Shown piece by piece: positions 11,569 to 22,033 of a stretch of DNA of 64,000 bases (position 1 is its first letter; each line of letters opens with the position of its first letter). The stretch is from Trichaptum fuscoviolaceum (Eukaryota; Basidiomycota; Agaricomycetes; Hymenochaetales; Trichaptaceae), in NCBI GenBank assembly GCA_910574455.1, contig CAJSYZ010000002.1, forward strand, positions 5,605,671 to 5,669,670, read 5' to 3'. The notes beneath the pieces are model-generated. The model saw only the letters and a list, made by a program, of their open reading frames with translations. It did not search any database and had not been told where the DNA came from. The position numbers and the translations under genes are program-made.

Positions 11569-11884
11569 CTCATAAAATATAGCATTTAGCTACCATTTTT
11601 GATGTTCTTGTTAGTGTATTTATTTTGTGCATATATACTACATATTTTGTACCATGTTACCCGAAGATCGTGTGGCTTCGGATGTTCACGAAGGTCTCGC
11701 AAACATCGGCAATTTGAATGCCGAACATCGTGAATGTTTTGGGATTCTACCGAAGTCTCACGAACTTCTTTGGGTAAATAGGGGGACGAACATCGGGAGC
11801 TTTCATATGGTTAGGTCTATTCTTTTGCAAAAAGAACTACCCCTAAGAGGCCCTATTGGACCCTGAAATCCGTTGCCTAAGGTG

Positions 11885-11892
11885 AGACACCG
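11885..11892. repeat. 8-bp target-site duplication, right
   Basis: AGACACCG, identical to 9308-9315, directly follows the CCTAAGGTG end of the fold-back element. Confidence 0.9.
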
Positions 11893-11982
11893 CGAGACGC
11901 AATCCGCTATCGTTGCCAACTTGAACGTTCAACGTGTGTCGTCTTTCTTCTCTTTCTTCGGGCTCACAAATAGACACTTCTA

Positions 11983-13660
11983 ATGGCCACGCATCCTCGT
12001 GAGTTTATACTGATTTCTCTTCCATCTATTCTACATGTCCCTAACATTGCTAATATTTTGTGTTTTTGTCGATCTTCTACGACTTGACCTGCCAGGATCT
12101 GCCGCCCACCTTTGAACTCCGCTCTTTGCTCTCCTCCTTCAGCTCATACTCAATGTCTCCCAAGGCCATTCGGTGCGGCTCGCAGCCAGTGTCTATCTCA
12201 AGAGCACGATCAAACGGCGATGGGAGGATGAGGACTCGCCTTTGGCGGATGCAGAGAAGACGCAGCTGAAGGGTCAGCTGGTCCCTGCAATGATCGCGCT
12301 TTCGAGTCCAGCGGACAAGACATTACGAGCGCAGGTTGCGGAGGCCGTGTCCATTGTCGCAATTCAAAGTACGATTTCCCCGAGCAATGGCCAGATCTCA
12401 TCAATCAGCTTGTCTCTTCACTCTCGCCCGACACTGCAAATTATCCAACAAACGTCTCTGTTTTGGAAGCTGCCCACTCGATCTTCGCGCTTTGGCGTTC
12501 TGAATTATGCTCGGACTCGCTCTACACGACAATCAACTTCATTTTGATCCGCTTCTCGGGCACCTTCCTCCAAATCTTCGAACACACCGCCACCAATCTT
12601 CTGAATGGATTGGGAACTGAAGCGATGGCGCAGGCTCAGGTCGTGCTTCTGTCAATCTTCTACGACTTGACGTGCCAGGATCTGCCTCCCGCCTTTGAAG
12701 ACTTGCACTCCGCTTTCTTTAGCGCTGCGCAGGGAGTGCTCGCCAAGTTCCTTGCTTGGGACCTCGAGAACATGAGCGGTGATCCCGACGATTCGACTCC
12801 CTCCTTCCTCACCCAAATCAAAAACTTCGATCTTCGAGCTCGCCGAGCTCTATATGCATTGATGCCTGGAGGTCCTCTCATCTTCGAATACTGTGCCGGC
12901 ATTTGTCACAGTGCTGTGGGGGCTTCTCGGTGGAGGCCAGAGATCTGGAATTGCATATGACGGACTGGTCAGTCAGGGACTACAACGGTCATCTGATCAG
13001 GAAACTACAAGGCGATGTTTGCGGAAAGGGAGACGATTAGTGATCAAAGGTGTAGTTGTTCCCAATGTCACATTACGAGGTGCGCAAGCTTCTTCTTTTA
13101 TCGCGCTCATCTTTTCACTGATATTACCTTAACCTGCAGAACACGTAGTGGAACAATTTGAGGACGATCCTCTGGAGTACGTCCTAGTCGACCTTTCTTT
13201 CGTGGCGTCCTCTTGGTCCATTGGCGTGTTGACTACGGAGGGAACCACATGGCGACAAGCTGCGGCCAATGTTCTCCCTGTACTCGTTGCCTCAGGTTTC
13301 AAGGCTGAGACAACCGAAGTCCTCTTAACGCTAGTAGGGAACAGACTGGAGGAGTACAACAGGAAGAAGGGCGACAAGGAGAGTTGGAAGAGGAAGGATG
13401 AGAGTGTATACCTGCTCACGGCGGCGGCAACTGTTGGCACAACAGCTCAGGTGAGTGATGCAAATTGTTTAGGAGGAACCGGGAATAATTTTGTGGATTT
13501 ATAGCTAGGTGTTACGAGCATGAATGCTCTCGTGGACGTCATGCAGTTCTTCTTGCAACACGTGTACGAGGACCTACAAGCCGATGAGAACTCCGTGCAT
13601 CCAATTCTCCAGGTTGATGTGATTTGCTTTTTGTACCCCTTCCGAAATCAGGTGTCTAAT
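11983..13660 (+). pseudogene. CSE1: CSE1/exportin-2 (importin-alpha re-exporter) pseudogene
   Basis: Exportin-2 returns importin-alpha to the cytoplasm with Ran-GTP and is normally about 960 residues. Here only the N-terminal half survives, in several frames. 12150-12365 encodes VRLAASVYLKSTIKRRWEDED. A shift near 12370 leads to YDFPEQWPDLINQLVSSLSP and AAHSIFALWR. A frame to about 12900 encodes NFDLRARRALYALMP. Other frames follow (FVTVLWGLLGG; GVVVPNVTLR). 13148-13460 covers the segment with QFEDDPLEYV and SVYLLTAAATVG. Homology stops after FRNQV at about 13655. A copy of the 12651-12715 segment also lies out of place at 12068-12125, in front of the true N-terminal sequence. Frameshifts, this misplaced duplicate and the missing C-terminal half show it is not functional. 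Confidence 0.85.
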
Positions 13661-14007
13661 TATAACATAATAGTATTTTGTATGTACGGATGTAAAGAAG
13701 GGAAAATGTTTTTTCTCTCTAACAATAACCTCACACTCATCCACGGGTAGCGGGCTCTGCTGTGAGGAACTCGCAGCCACTAACTGCTTGTTGGGAGATT
13801 AAGATTCTATGCAGTAGTGTGCATGTTTCCTTGTATCATCTGATCACATGCTTTCCAAAGTTGTACAGGTTATAACTTATAAGAAGACTATATGCCCTTC
13901 TTGTTGAGCCTATCAGAGTCTTACTCGTCCTCCTCTGGGCCGTACACTCACTGTGCTGTACCACTCACTTCTAGTGTCCTGCAAAACGTACTACCATCAC
14001 TGCCACC
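13661..14007. other. intergenic, upstream of ankyrin-vWA copy B
   Basis: The 3' breakpoint of the CSE1 fragment, followed by the presumed promoter and 5' leader of the gene at 14008. No other feature seen. Confidence 0.4.
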
Positions 14008-15782
14008 ATGTCTATCTACGATGAAGCCCGGAAGGGCAGCCTTATCGGGAACAAGCTTAACGACTACATCAAGAGCAATCCGAATATTCTCAATGAACAA
14101 GACCCTGCCTCTGGGTTGACGCCGCTAGGCATAGCAGTAGTCGAAGGATTTCCCGATGAGGTCGAGCAGCTTCTCAAGAAAGGCGCCAAGGCAGATGAAC
14201 CCTCTAGGGAGGGAGAAACACCTCTCCTCCTCGCCGCCTGGAAGGGCAGAGCTGAGCGTCCTCGAATCATTCAGCTACTGCTCGCAAAGACACCCCCCAG
14301 CTCTGTCGATAAGACCACACGCGCTGCCGAGAATAAGACACCGCTGATGTACGCCATCCAGAACAAGGATATCGAATCCATCAGGCTGTTGCGAAAAGCT
14401 AAGGCATCGCTTACAATCAAGAATGACGACGGATTCAATGCGAAAGAGGAGGCCGCAAATACGGATGACAAAGCTGTCCTTCGTGCCTTGTATCCGGACA
14501 TAGAACAGTCTGACTCTGCGCGACTGGCTGATATAGTCGTGTCATTCCTACTCTATATTCCCGCCTGGCTGAACAACGAATTTAACGGAGGCATTCGTAA
14601 CGTACTCGGGCTGGACCCCGAACTAGACCAAGCTATCAACCAAGTAAGCCATTGGGTAAGGGGACCGGAGATGGCTAATAACCATATTTTTGCAGGCTGT
14701 GAACAAGGAAGAACAAAAAAGCAAGGTTGAATTCGTGAAGAATATCGATAATTTTGTCAAAGAGAACCCGGTGCTGGAACGTTTCTTCAAGGGCAAGGAG
14801 AATTTTATACAAGACCTAGCACGGAATGCCGCAGAACTTGCCCAGGACCCGAACACGTCCCTCGACGTTCTTCGTAAGACAGTTATGGTAACCTTGCATC
14901 AGCAGGTGGTATACTGCGGTGAGTACCTTGTCCCTCAGAGCGGCTCCCGCGACATGACAATTCCGTAGATGATAGCTCGTCGATGAAGCGCGAAGGTCGC
15001 TGGGAGAGCCAGAAAAATCTCGTTCGGCGAATCACCAAGATCACCACACGGATTCTCCCGAAGGACGAAGGCGTTGCATTGCGCTTCATAAACCAAATCG
15101 TACCTAATTCCTCCAACCTAAGCCTTGAGGGGATTAGTAAGATCATCGATCCCATGTCGTGGAAAACAGGTGGAGATACGGAAATTGGCACGTACCTCAG
15201 GTCGAAGATACTCGAGCCGCTGGTTTATAGCAAGCTCGAAGGCGAGAAGCTCGAGAGGCCGGTGCTGGTCTCTATCATTACTGACGGCATGCCGGATCGT
15301 GAAGATAGATCTGAGCTTGTGAGGTCCATCATCGAGTGCGGTCAGAAACTACAGGGGGCTGGGTATCCTCGGGAAAGTGCGTCCCTTGACCCATCTACCC
15401 CTCTATTTCTGACATTATTGGCTCGTAGGTGTCAAGTTCATGATTGGCCAAGTCGGAACGGCAAACAGTGCCACGAGGTTCTTGGAAACCCTCAGAAACA
15501 ACAAGGATATTGCTCCGGTTGCTTTCGTTACCTCAGGTGAGAAACCGGTCAAACATCCACGTCCAAAGGCATATTTACATGTATGTACTCACGTATCACA
15601 GAGAGGCTTGATGAAAGGTTTGCAGACCTCCACGCAAATGACAAAGAGCTAGACCGCTGGGTAAGCGCCCTCATTCTCTCCACTTTCCCCAGTTTACATG
15701 GCATTAACTCTTCTTCCCTTTTCAGTTGATTGAGACACTGTTCGCGCCTCTTAAAGAGGCTGGGACCAAGAATAATGTTTAA
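14008..15782 (+). CDS. ankyrin-repeat/vWA-domain protein, copy B
   Basis: Six exons: 14008-14643, 14696-14918, 14969-15376, 15429-15536, 15602-15660 and 15726-15782. They encode 496 residues. Exons 1, 3, 4, 5 and 6 are exactly as long as in copy A (636, 408, 108, 59 and 57 bp). Exon 2 is 9 bp shorter, losing the Cys-containing segment before the vWA domain. The layout is the same: ankyrin repeats, a hydrophobic stretch (VVSFLLYIPAWL), then a vWA domain with DDSSSM (MIDAS), a TEIGTYL loop and ITDGMPDRED. Most differences from copy A look like point substitutions, so both genes are probably active. The pair arose by local duplication; the transposon and pseudogenes now lie between them. Confidence 0.9.
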
Positions 15783-16874
15783 GGAAGAATTGGAAGACGT
15801 TAGCTTTGCGTTGGTGTTGGAAAGTAATGTGACCGCGTACTCACTGATTCATGTCAGATAGTCTATTTTGTGACTCGGAGAAAGATAGTTGTCCAACTTC
15901 TAAACATTAAACCACTAGTGTTGGGAGGTGAGGGCCGACTGATATGGTGAAGGCAACCACGGTGTTGAATCGCTTTGAACTACGCTGTATAGTTTTGACG
16001 CATTCTTTGGTTGTTCACTGCACTCAAGCGAATACAGTATTAGAGCCATCGTGGACGGTCTGTCGAGCAATAAGGTAGCCTCCTGATACTGAAAACAAGA
16101 CATGCGACCTTCCTTACCTTACACCAGTGATCGCTTTTACGATCTTATCAAAGGACAATCCAACTTCATTTTCGTCTTTCATCCCTCCTAGTCATTAATG
16201 ACTTCCAGTTAACATGAGATTGGCTCACCTTTCCCCCTAATCTACGCCCGCGACAAGTATATTAACTCGATCCGGGAGGCCCACTAGTATTATCGGATCT
16301 ATGTAATATTAATTAATCGGTTATCTGGATGGCGGAGAGGTTTTCAAACTCACCTGAAAACTTGTTGTTCACCTCACTGTGCGCATACGGTTATGATGGT
16401 GGAGTGTAGAGCGTTTGTGTTGCTGCGCGAACTTCAAAAGCCTGCATCAATTAATGTCGGAGTTGAACTTTGAGCGTGACAGCAACTTACTAGTAGTAGT
16501 AGTAATGCGTTACCGTAGTACTACGGTCACGCAGCCATGACTTAGGTAGGGATAGGGAGCTTCTTTGTGGTAGAAGCCATTCTCAATGAGCGAACACGAC
16601 AACTTCTCTGCTTCATGAGACAAGCCAGTTTTTGACCTATCCTTGATTGTAACATGCAAATCTTGTACTGAGGGGAGGCGAGATCACTCCCCTTGTCAAC
16701 TGCACTACAGAGAATTAGTAGCGGCCGTGAAGGCCAGGGAAACGAGCAAGGCGTTAAGTGGCAGCTATGAGAGGTTCCAGATCCAAGAAACTGAGGAATA
16801 GTATCAGAAGGTACAACACTGGTCATAACACAACTCCTCCACAAGCCCGAATCCACCAAATGGCGGCGCGTATG
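15783..16874. other. 1.1-kb intergenic region, no gene seen
   Basis: 3' flank of ankyrin-vWA copy B, then low-information sequence with a short (TAG)n run at 16490-16504. A minus-strand open frame at 16859-16542 shows no family features. Confidence 0.45.
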
Positions 16875-18050
16875 TCAGTATTCCGTTACGTTAGGTTTTT
16901 GTGAATTACAGCCCCAGCCTATCTTATACATCACGTACTCGACTTCATCCAGCCCGTCCTCCGTGTCGCAGGTAAACCGAGACTGTTTCAAAATCACGAG
17001 TCGATTCTCACTTTCAGTTTCGGAAGATTCCTTGAATATGAGAGGGATGGTGCTCGATTCGAAGGTGTGAGTTCTTCGAAGAGGGATGACAAGATGGAAT
17101 GCGGCCCGATGTGAAAGCAAAGTCTCGAGACACAACTTTATCCATATAGCGTGCTGCTCCTCGTAGATGATATCAGCGCCGACAATTATATCGAACGACC
17201 CGAGTGCCGTTCGTTGAGCGTCCTCAGTAGTGAACTTTGACCAGTCTAGCGGCACAGCTCGGACTTGGACGAGCCCACCTGCAGATTTGGAAAAATTCGC
17301 TTCCACATTCGCCTGCAAATTCTTCAGGATAGTAGGATGGAAGTCTGACAGCACAACTTCAGAGTCTACGCCGCGAAGGCTAAGGAGATGCGCAATAGCA
17401 AGACCGACAAGTCCCGTCCCTGCACCCAGTTCCAAAACCCGCAATTTGTCACTGCCGCTACGCTCAGGAATACCGAATTGTGCAGGGTCTTCCACGATCA
17501 TATCCGCCATCACACACGCCCCTCCCCATGTTTGCGCACCCAGTGTCCCGTAGTCCCCGTTCTCCATTGGAGCGTCGCTAAGAGTAACTCGGATCTCTTC
17601 CTTCAGTGGTGACGGACCAAAAGTAAAAGTTCGAGTGAGGCGACCTGACGAGGCCGGACCTGCCCAGAGTGCAAGGAGAGAAGATGCATCGTCGACTAGA
17701 GCATATAATTCTGGGTCTGAGCCATCGTGAGCAGCAGAAATAAATCCAACGAGCCATCGCGTCGCATAGTCCCTCTCAAACTTGTCCGCCCGTATCTCCT
17801 CCAATTTCAGTTCCACATCCCTTTTCTCACTCCGATGTGAGCCTACTCGTCGTCTTCGTGCGCCGCGGACCTCTGGGCTGTATAGGGTGCGCAGATAATC
17901 TAGCGATGGCCGGATTTCGGGAAGAGGTTGCTTGAGCAAACGTGGAAGTTTGGGTAATCTCGATGTCGGAGGCTCAATGTCGACTTCAACACATTGCGGG
18001 TTGTTCATACGAGAGGGTGGATGATTGTCAGGATGATTAACGTTTGGCAA
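16875..18050 (-). CDS. METTL21-like (PF10294-type) protein methyltransferase
   Basis: Single exon, 391 residues. The C-terminal two thirds form a class I SAM-dependent methyltransferase. TWGGACVMADMIVE (about 174-187) matches the conserved entry helix of this family. RVLELGAGTGLVGLA (204-218) is the SAM-binding motif I. VVLSDFHP is motif II. FDIIVGADIIYEEQH carries the D-x-x-Y motif typical of lysine methyltransferases of this group. The first 110 residues are basic and proline-rich, with no known domain. Family members methylate lysines of chaperones or translation factors; the target here is unknown. A frameshifted inverted copy lies at 63440-64000. A MITE is inserted 17 bp upstream of the start codon, so promoter function may be altered. 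Confidence 0.85.
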   Translation of the reverse strand: MPNVNHPDNHPPSRMNNPQCVEVDIEPPTSRLPKLPRLLKQPLPEIRPSLDYLRTLYSPEVRGARRRRVGSHRSEKRDVELKLEEIRADKFERDYATRWLVGFISAAHDGSDPELYALVDDASSLLALWAGPASSGRLTRTFTFGPSPLKEEIRVTLSDAPMENGDYGTLGAQTWGGACVMADMIVEDPAQFGIPERSGSDKLRVLELGAGTGLVGLAIAHLLSLRGVDSEVVLSDFHPTILKNLQANVEANFSKSAGGLVQVRAVPLDWSKFTTEDAQRTALGSFDIIVGADIIYEEQHAIWIKLCLETLLSHRAAFHLVIPLRRTHTFESSTIPLIFKESSETESENRLVILKQSRFTCDTEDGLDEVEYVMYKIGWGCNSQKPNVTEY

Positions 18051-18058
18051 GACAGCAT

Positions 18059-18067
18059 AGACTACAG
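18059..18067. repeat. 9-bp target-site duplication, left
   Basis: AGACTACAG precedes the MITE; the same nine bases follow it at 18585-18593. Confidence 0.85.
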
Positions 18068-18584
18068 CAGTCTCCTACCCAGACCCTCCCACGGTTCGGA
18101 AGAGGCCGAAGCCTCAGGGTCCAGGTAAAGTTGAGGGGGACCCTTTCCTCCCGTCAGGGAGGGTCTGACTTACAACATTTTGCCGAGGCCCCGAACGCTG
18201 TCAGGGTTTACCTCCCGGTCACTGTTGTCGTGGGAATGTTCATTTTGCACACATATTATGTCAAAACTGTAAATCCACAGGAATCATAGGAAATGTCTGT
18301 AAAAGCCTTATATTAAAAATATTGGCAATGGTATATCTGAGTGGCACCAGTAAGTCCAACTGTGTAGCGACTACCAAAATTTCTGAGCCCAAGTCGAAGC
18401 TCCCGCCTCCCGCTTTTCCCACGGTCTGCGATGGGCGGCAATGGACCCTGACAGCGTTCGGGGCCTCGGCAAAATGTTGTAAGTCAGACCCTCCCTGACG
18501 GGAGGAAAGGGTCCCCCTCAACTTTACCTGGACCCTGAGGCTTCGGCCTCTTCCGAACCGTGGGAGGGTCTGGGTAGGAGACTG
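18068..18584. mobile_element. 517-bp MITE with long terminal inverted repeats
   Basis: Ends start CAGTCTCCTACCCAGACC and are inverted copies for about 140 bp (18068-18210 against 18440-18584). The inner sequence is AT-rich and noncoding. Flanking 9-bp duplications (AGACTACAG) are perfect. Nine-base duplications with long inverted repeats fit Mutator-like (MULE) elements, although the terminal CAG is not the usual MULE start, so the superfamily is uncertain. It sits directly upstream of the methyltransferase gene. The inverted paralogous locus (63.4 kb) lacks it. Confidence 0.9.
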
Positions 18585-18593
18585 AGACTACAG
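18585..18593. repeat. 9-bp target-site duplication, right
   Basis: AGACTACAG, identical to 18059-18067. Confidence 0.85.
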
Positions 18594-19519
18594 TACAAGC
18601 GGCACTGAGCAACTTGAAAGTTGACGTGCTCGCCGGGAGTGCCGTGAGAAGTTCTCCGGCTTGTCTTCAAACCACATCCAGTGAGTATGATCAAGATCAT
18701 CCAAACTATTGCCGCTTACTCGAGTCATTGCATCATAAGAGTACCGAACAGTGTATTGCTCAATGACATATCTTTGCATGCTGCTCGCAACAACATAGAG
18801 GGCAGGAATGATCGTGGAAAGGCGCAACAATGAAACAAGAGACATAGGCTAGCTCTGTGGGTTCTGCCAGTGTCTGCCAACTTGATTCTTGACGTAGAGA
18901 TTTCGGAGCTCGGGCACGCACGTGAAGATGAAGGCAATAGAAAATACAGACGATCCATCTTCTTTTGGATGAACGTGCGGAATCGATGAACTTACAATGG
19001 TACGTCTTCCCCGCCTTTGCAGTTGCCAAAGATGTGCTGTAGCCTGATTGGACTTTTATCTTCCATCTTCACTAATCGAAAGATGAACTCTGATCACACA
19101 TGCAAACTTTCCAAACTGTGGCATCATGGCGTCTATTGTACGTCCAGCTTGACGAACGTGAATGTACTGCGCTCTGCTTCTTTAATCTAATCCCCAGTTC
19201 TGACACTGTCTGATTAAACGTGGATCAAAGCGTGTCTGATTCCGGGAACAAAGAGACGTTATCTCATCCTCTTCGACCACTTACATTGATGTGGACTTCC
19301 AGGGACCACCGTACACCGGCTGAATCTTCCGAGGGCACTACGGTACAAAAAACCCTAAAGTGCCTGACCTCACGGCTTCTGCTTGTCCGTATTCTATCAT
19401 TGGCTTTCACTCGTTATCGATAGACGCTGGCAGTCAACGGTCACATATAATCCCTAGTGCGACTATGGCACGCACATCTGTTTCAACTCTTTGTTATCGT
19501 CTTCGACACTTTTTGCTCA
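18594..19519. other. intergenic between methyltransferase/MITE and TPR gene
   Basis: Divergent promoter region of the methyltransferase (minus) and TPR (plus) genes. A minus-strand frame 18845-18588 starts with a hydrophobic helix (LLRLSTIIPALYVVASSM). It could be a very small membrane protein but has no supporting homologous copy here. Confidence 0.4.
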
Positions 19520-21709
19520 ATGTCAACGCTACCCGCCGTAATAGTCGGAACATCTAGTCGCTCAAAGTCGACGTTCCCTGCCATGATAGCCGGAAGACCC
19601 AGGCCCGGTGCCTCCGTCGCAAAAACGCTGCTCAACATCGCTGGCTTGGTATGCCCATGGGTAGGAATTTTTTCATCTATTGGGACCACTATGTATGACA
19701 TGGTGAGCATCTGCTCTACCTCTCCTATTCCTATGACTTTGAAGCAGTTAAGTCATGGCTTACCACAATCTATGACAGTTGCTACAGTCTAATGAAAACG
19801 ATAAAGTTTACACGGCATCCTTATCGGACCTGTTCCATACGATCGAAGACCTTCGAAGACTCTCTGATAAACACGGCTTTGATATGGACGAAAATGTAAA
19901 TCAATCAATAAGGTGGGTACCAAATGCTGCATGAATGGAATACACTCCTTAAAGTTGTGGCATTCAGAGAATTAGAAGCCCTCTTCGCTGAACACTGCGG
20001 CCCACCTCCGCCATATGGAAATATAGAGTGGGCAAGTCAGAAGATGAAGGACATTTGGAACTCAAAAGCCATCAAAGAGAAGATTGAAAGCCTGCGAGAA
20101 CAAGTACGCAGTGTTCAGCAAAATTATGAAGTTCGTCATAGATTTACAATTACTATGTTCTAAAGTTCTAAATGTTTATGCGTTCAGATGAAAGCTCTCA
20201 TCCTTACGCATCTGACCGTAAAAGAAACGAAGAATGTCGTTGAGGAAATGCGAAATAATCTTATAGAAATGAACAATTCTATGACGCAGCTCCGGCAACA
20301 GATGAACCTGCAGGGTGTTCATAACGCATATGTGTCACCTCACGCGGTTAGCGAGGAACAAATGATAGCAACACAAACCGAGATGCCGCCGAGGCCAATT
20401 TCGATCGTGCGTATCTCGAATACTTATGGAACATAAACTCATCTGATCGCAGGATTCGGCTGCAACTCATGCAAAGAAGGGAACTATTGCCCTTGTCCGT
20501 CAAACGCTCGGAGAAGTTCGAGCGAGTCGAGTGTCCACTGCGGTCGGTCCGGATCCCCCGACTTCGCAGAAATATGAGCCGAAGCAAGACGATCCATTTT
20601 ACAAGATCTACAAAAGTCCCTCCGGTATATGGCGGCGACAGGACGCATTATCAGAGATCGTCACTTTGTTGGAGATCCTTCGTGACTCTGCTCCTTCATG
20701 CATAACATCAACTCTCAGTGTTGAGTGGTCTGCTAGAGCGAATTGTCTGTCAAAGGTGCTGCGGTCTGCGGGTCTCAGAAAGGAAGCCTACTTGCTCTGT
20801 AAGAAAGCACACGAACTTATAGAAGAACTCGCAGAACTCTGGCCACAGCATTGCAGGACCTACCGAGCAGATTCATATGCAGCCTTTTCAATATGCCGCA
20901 GTAGCATGGGCGAAAAGAAGGAAGCCCTTACAGCGATCCAATCTGCACTCGATATTTACAGGGCTCTCGCCAAAGAAGATCCTCAAACATATAGACCTGC
21001 CCTAGCGGCCACGCTTAACCTGTTGTTTATCCGGTACAATGCACTAGGACGGAAGGAGGAAGCGCTCGCCGCCATCGAGGAAGCGGTACCCATTTGGAGG
21101 CTTCTAGTTGCTGAGAACTTCAAAGTTGAATCGTTTCGCGCAGACCTCGCAGCGTCTCTAAGCAATCAGTCTCTCCAACTCGATGCGTTACGAATGAAAG
21201 GCGCGGAGCAAAGCATCCGAGAATCGCTGGCGCTACGTAGGAGATTAGTCCAGAAGGATCCCACAAACCTCGAGGGGGACGATCCAGAAACCTTCAAGCC
21301 AGGTCTGGCAATCACTCTGAGCAACTTATTTCTCTGTCTCTGGAACGCTGGACAGAGAGAAGGCGAGGTCCGAGACGTTATTGACGAAGCAGTGAACATC
21401 CTTAGAGAGCTGTCTGCTTCTCATCCGAAAGCCTTCGATCCAGACCTTGCCACTTGTCTGTTAAACCAAGCTCTCAGTCTCAAAGACGTAGGCGACACAA
21501 AAGGTGCCCTTTCTGCGATCCAGGAATCAGTGGAGATATTCAAGTCACATTACAAAGAGTACCCGTGCTCCTTCCGTACGCGTCTCGCGGATGCGATGGA
21601 TGTCTTAAAATGTTGTCTTCGAAGGGTAGGGAAAACGGAGGAAGCGCTTAAAATTAGAGAAGAGGCAGAGAAAGTTCGACTGCATGCTTATCATGTTCTT
21701 TCCGATTGA
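19520..21709 (+). CDS. TPR protein with helical N-terminal domain (NLR-like, no NTPase)
   Basis: Five exons: 19520-19702, 19779-19912, 19968-20130, 20188-20406 and 20453-21709. Phases agree and the product is 651 residues. Residues 1-60 contain a Gly/Ala-rich amphipathic helix (VAKTLLNIAGLVCPWVGIFS). Residues 60-210 are predicted helical bundle with coiled-coil character (EKIESLREQVRSVQQ; VVEEMRNNLIEMNNSM). Residues about 250-640 are tandem TPR units (EALTAIQSALDIYRALAKED; EALAAIEEAVPIWRLL; GALSAIQESVEIF). The layout resembles basidiomycete NLR-type proteins that carry an N-terminal helical (HeLo/MLKL-like) module and TPRs, but there is no P-loop NTPase between them. The role is therefore a guess: signalling or incompatibility. 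The domain name for the N-terminus is inference. A decayed copy lies at 62.3-63.05 kb. Confidence 0.82.
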
Positions 21710-22033
21710 GTGTTCTTTCGTTCTTCATGTTTCTCACCTCTGCTCTACTCACGATGTGTAGTCTATGCGAGACGTGACTGCCTCAAATGAACAGTGTTTG
21801 TCCTAATGATTTGAGTGTAATGGCAGACTCTCTGAGTTAAGTGAACGCTGATGGCGGGCATTACGGAGAATTATAACACGGGGTCTTTTTTTCTTCTGTC
21901 TTCTTTTCAGTCATGACTTCTTGCAAATAGCTCACGGACAACAAATGTTCTCAATTGTATTCATCTGTTACTAATAATCTCTTTGCAGATCAACTACAAA
22001 CGTCTACCGACTCTTCAATCCTCCGTGAGAGGT
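21710..22033. other. convergent 3' region of TPR and PhzF genes
   Basis: The 324-bp spacer between convergent genes. It aligns, with small indels, to the reverse complement of 61998-62340 (shared blocks include AGGTTCACAAGTAAATCG/AGGCTCACAAGTAAATCG and TGCAAATA), which shows that the duplication includes intergenic DNA. Confidence 0.6.

Larger units (their letters stand above)
9316..11884. mobile_element. fold-back-type non-autonomous DNA transposon
   Basis: A 2569-bp element bounded by perfect 8-bp target-site duplications (AGACACCG). Its ends are inverted copies starting CACCTTAGGCAACGG (left) and ending CCGTTGCCTAAGGTG (right). The arms, 9316-9634 and 11569-11884, are near-identical over about 318 bp, so much so that the same 79-residue frame is open in both. 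Each arm runs inward into a minisatellite array in opposite orientation. The centre (about 9900-10920) is AT-rich and has no transposase or other coding signal. Long inverted arms built of short internal repeats are the hallmark of fold-back elements. The 8-bp duplication fits hAT-like or related cut-and-paste transposases acting in trans. It sits between a decayed gene and the CSE1 pseudogene. Confidence 0.9.

Noticed and set aside
10840..11589. 249-codon plus-strand frame in the right minisatellite
   Set aside because: Same artefact of a stop-free tandem repeat; two other forward frames and one reverse frame are also open.
9334..11866. Identical 79-codon frames in both inverted arms
   Set aside because: Identity comes from the arms being inverted copies. 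Composition is not protein-like and no family is recognised, so not called a gene.
18068..18584. hAT-type MITE (8-bp duplication)
   Set aside because: The flanking identity is nine bases when the inverted-repeat boundary is set by both ends, so hAT was not assigned.
18588..19029. Small minus-strand gene with hydrophobic N-terminus
   Set aside because: Stops just at the MITE, no conserved partner, splicing to an upstream frame not convincing.
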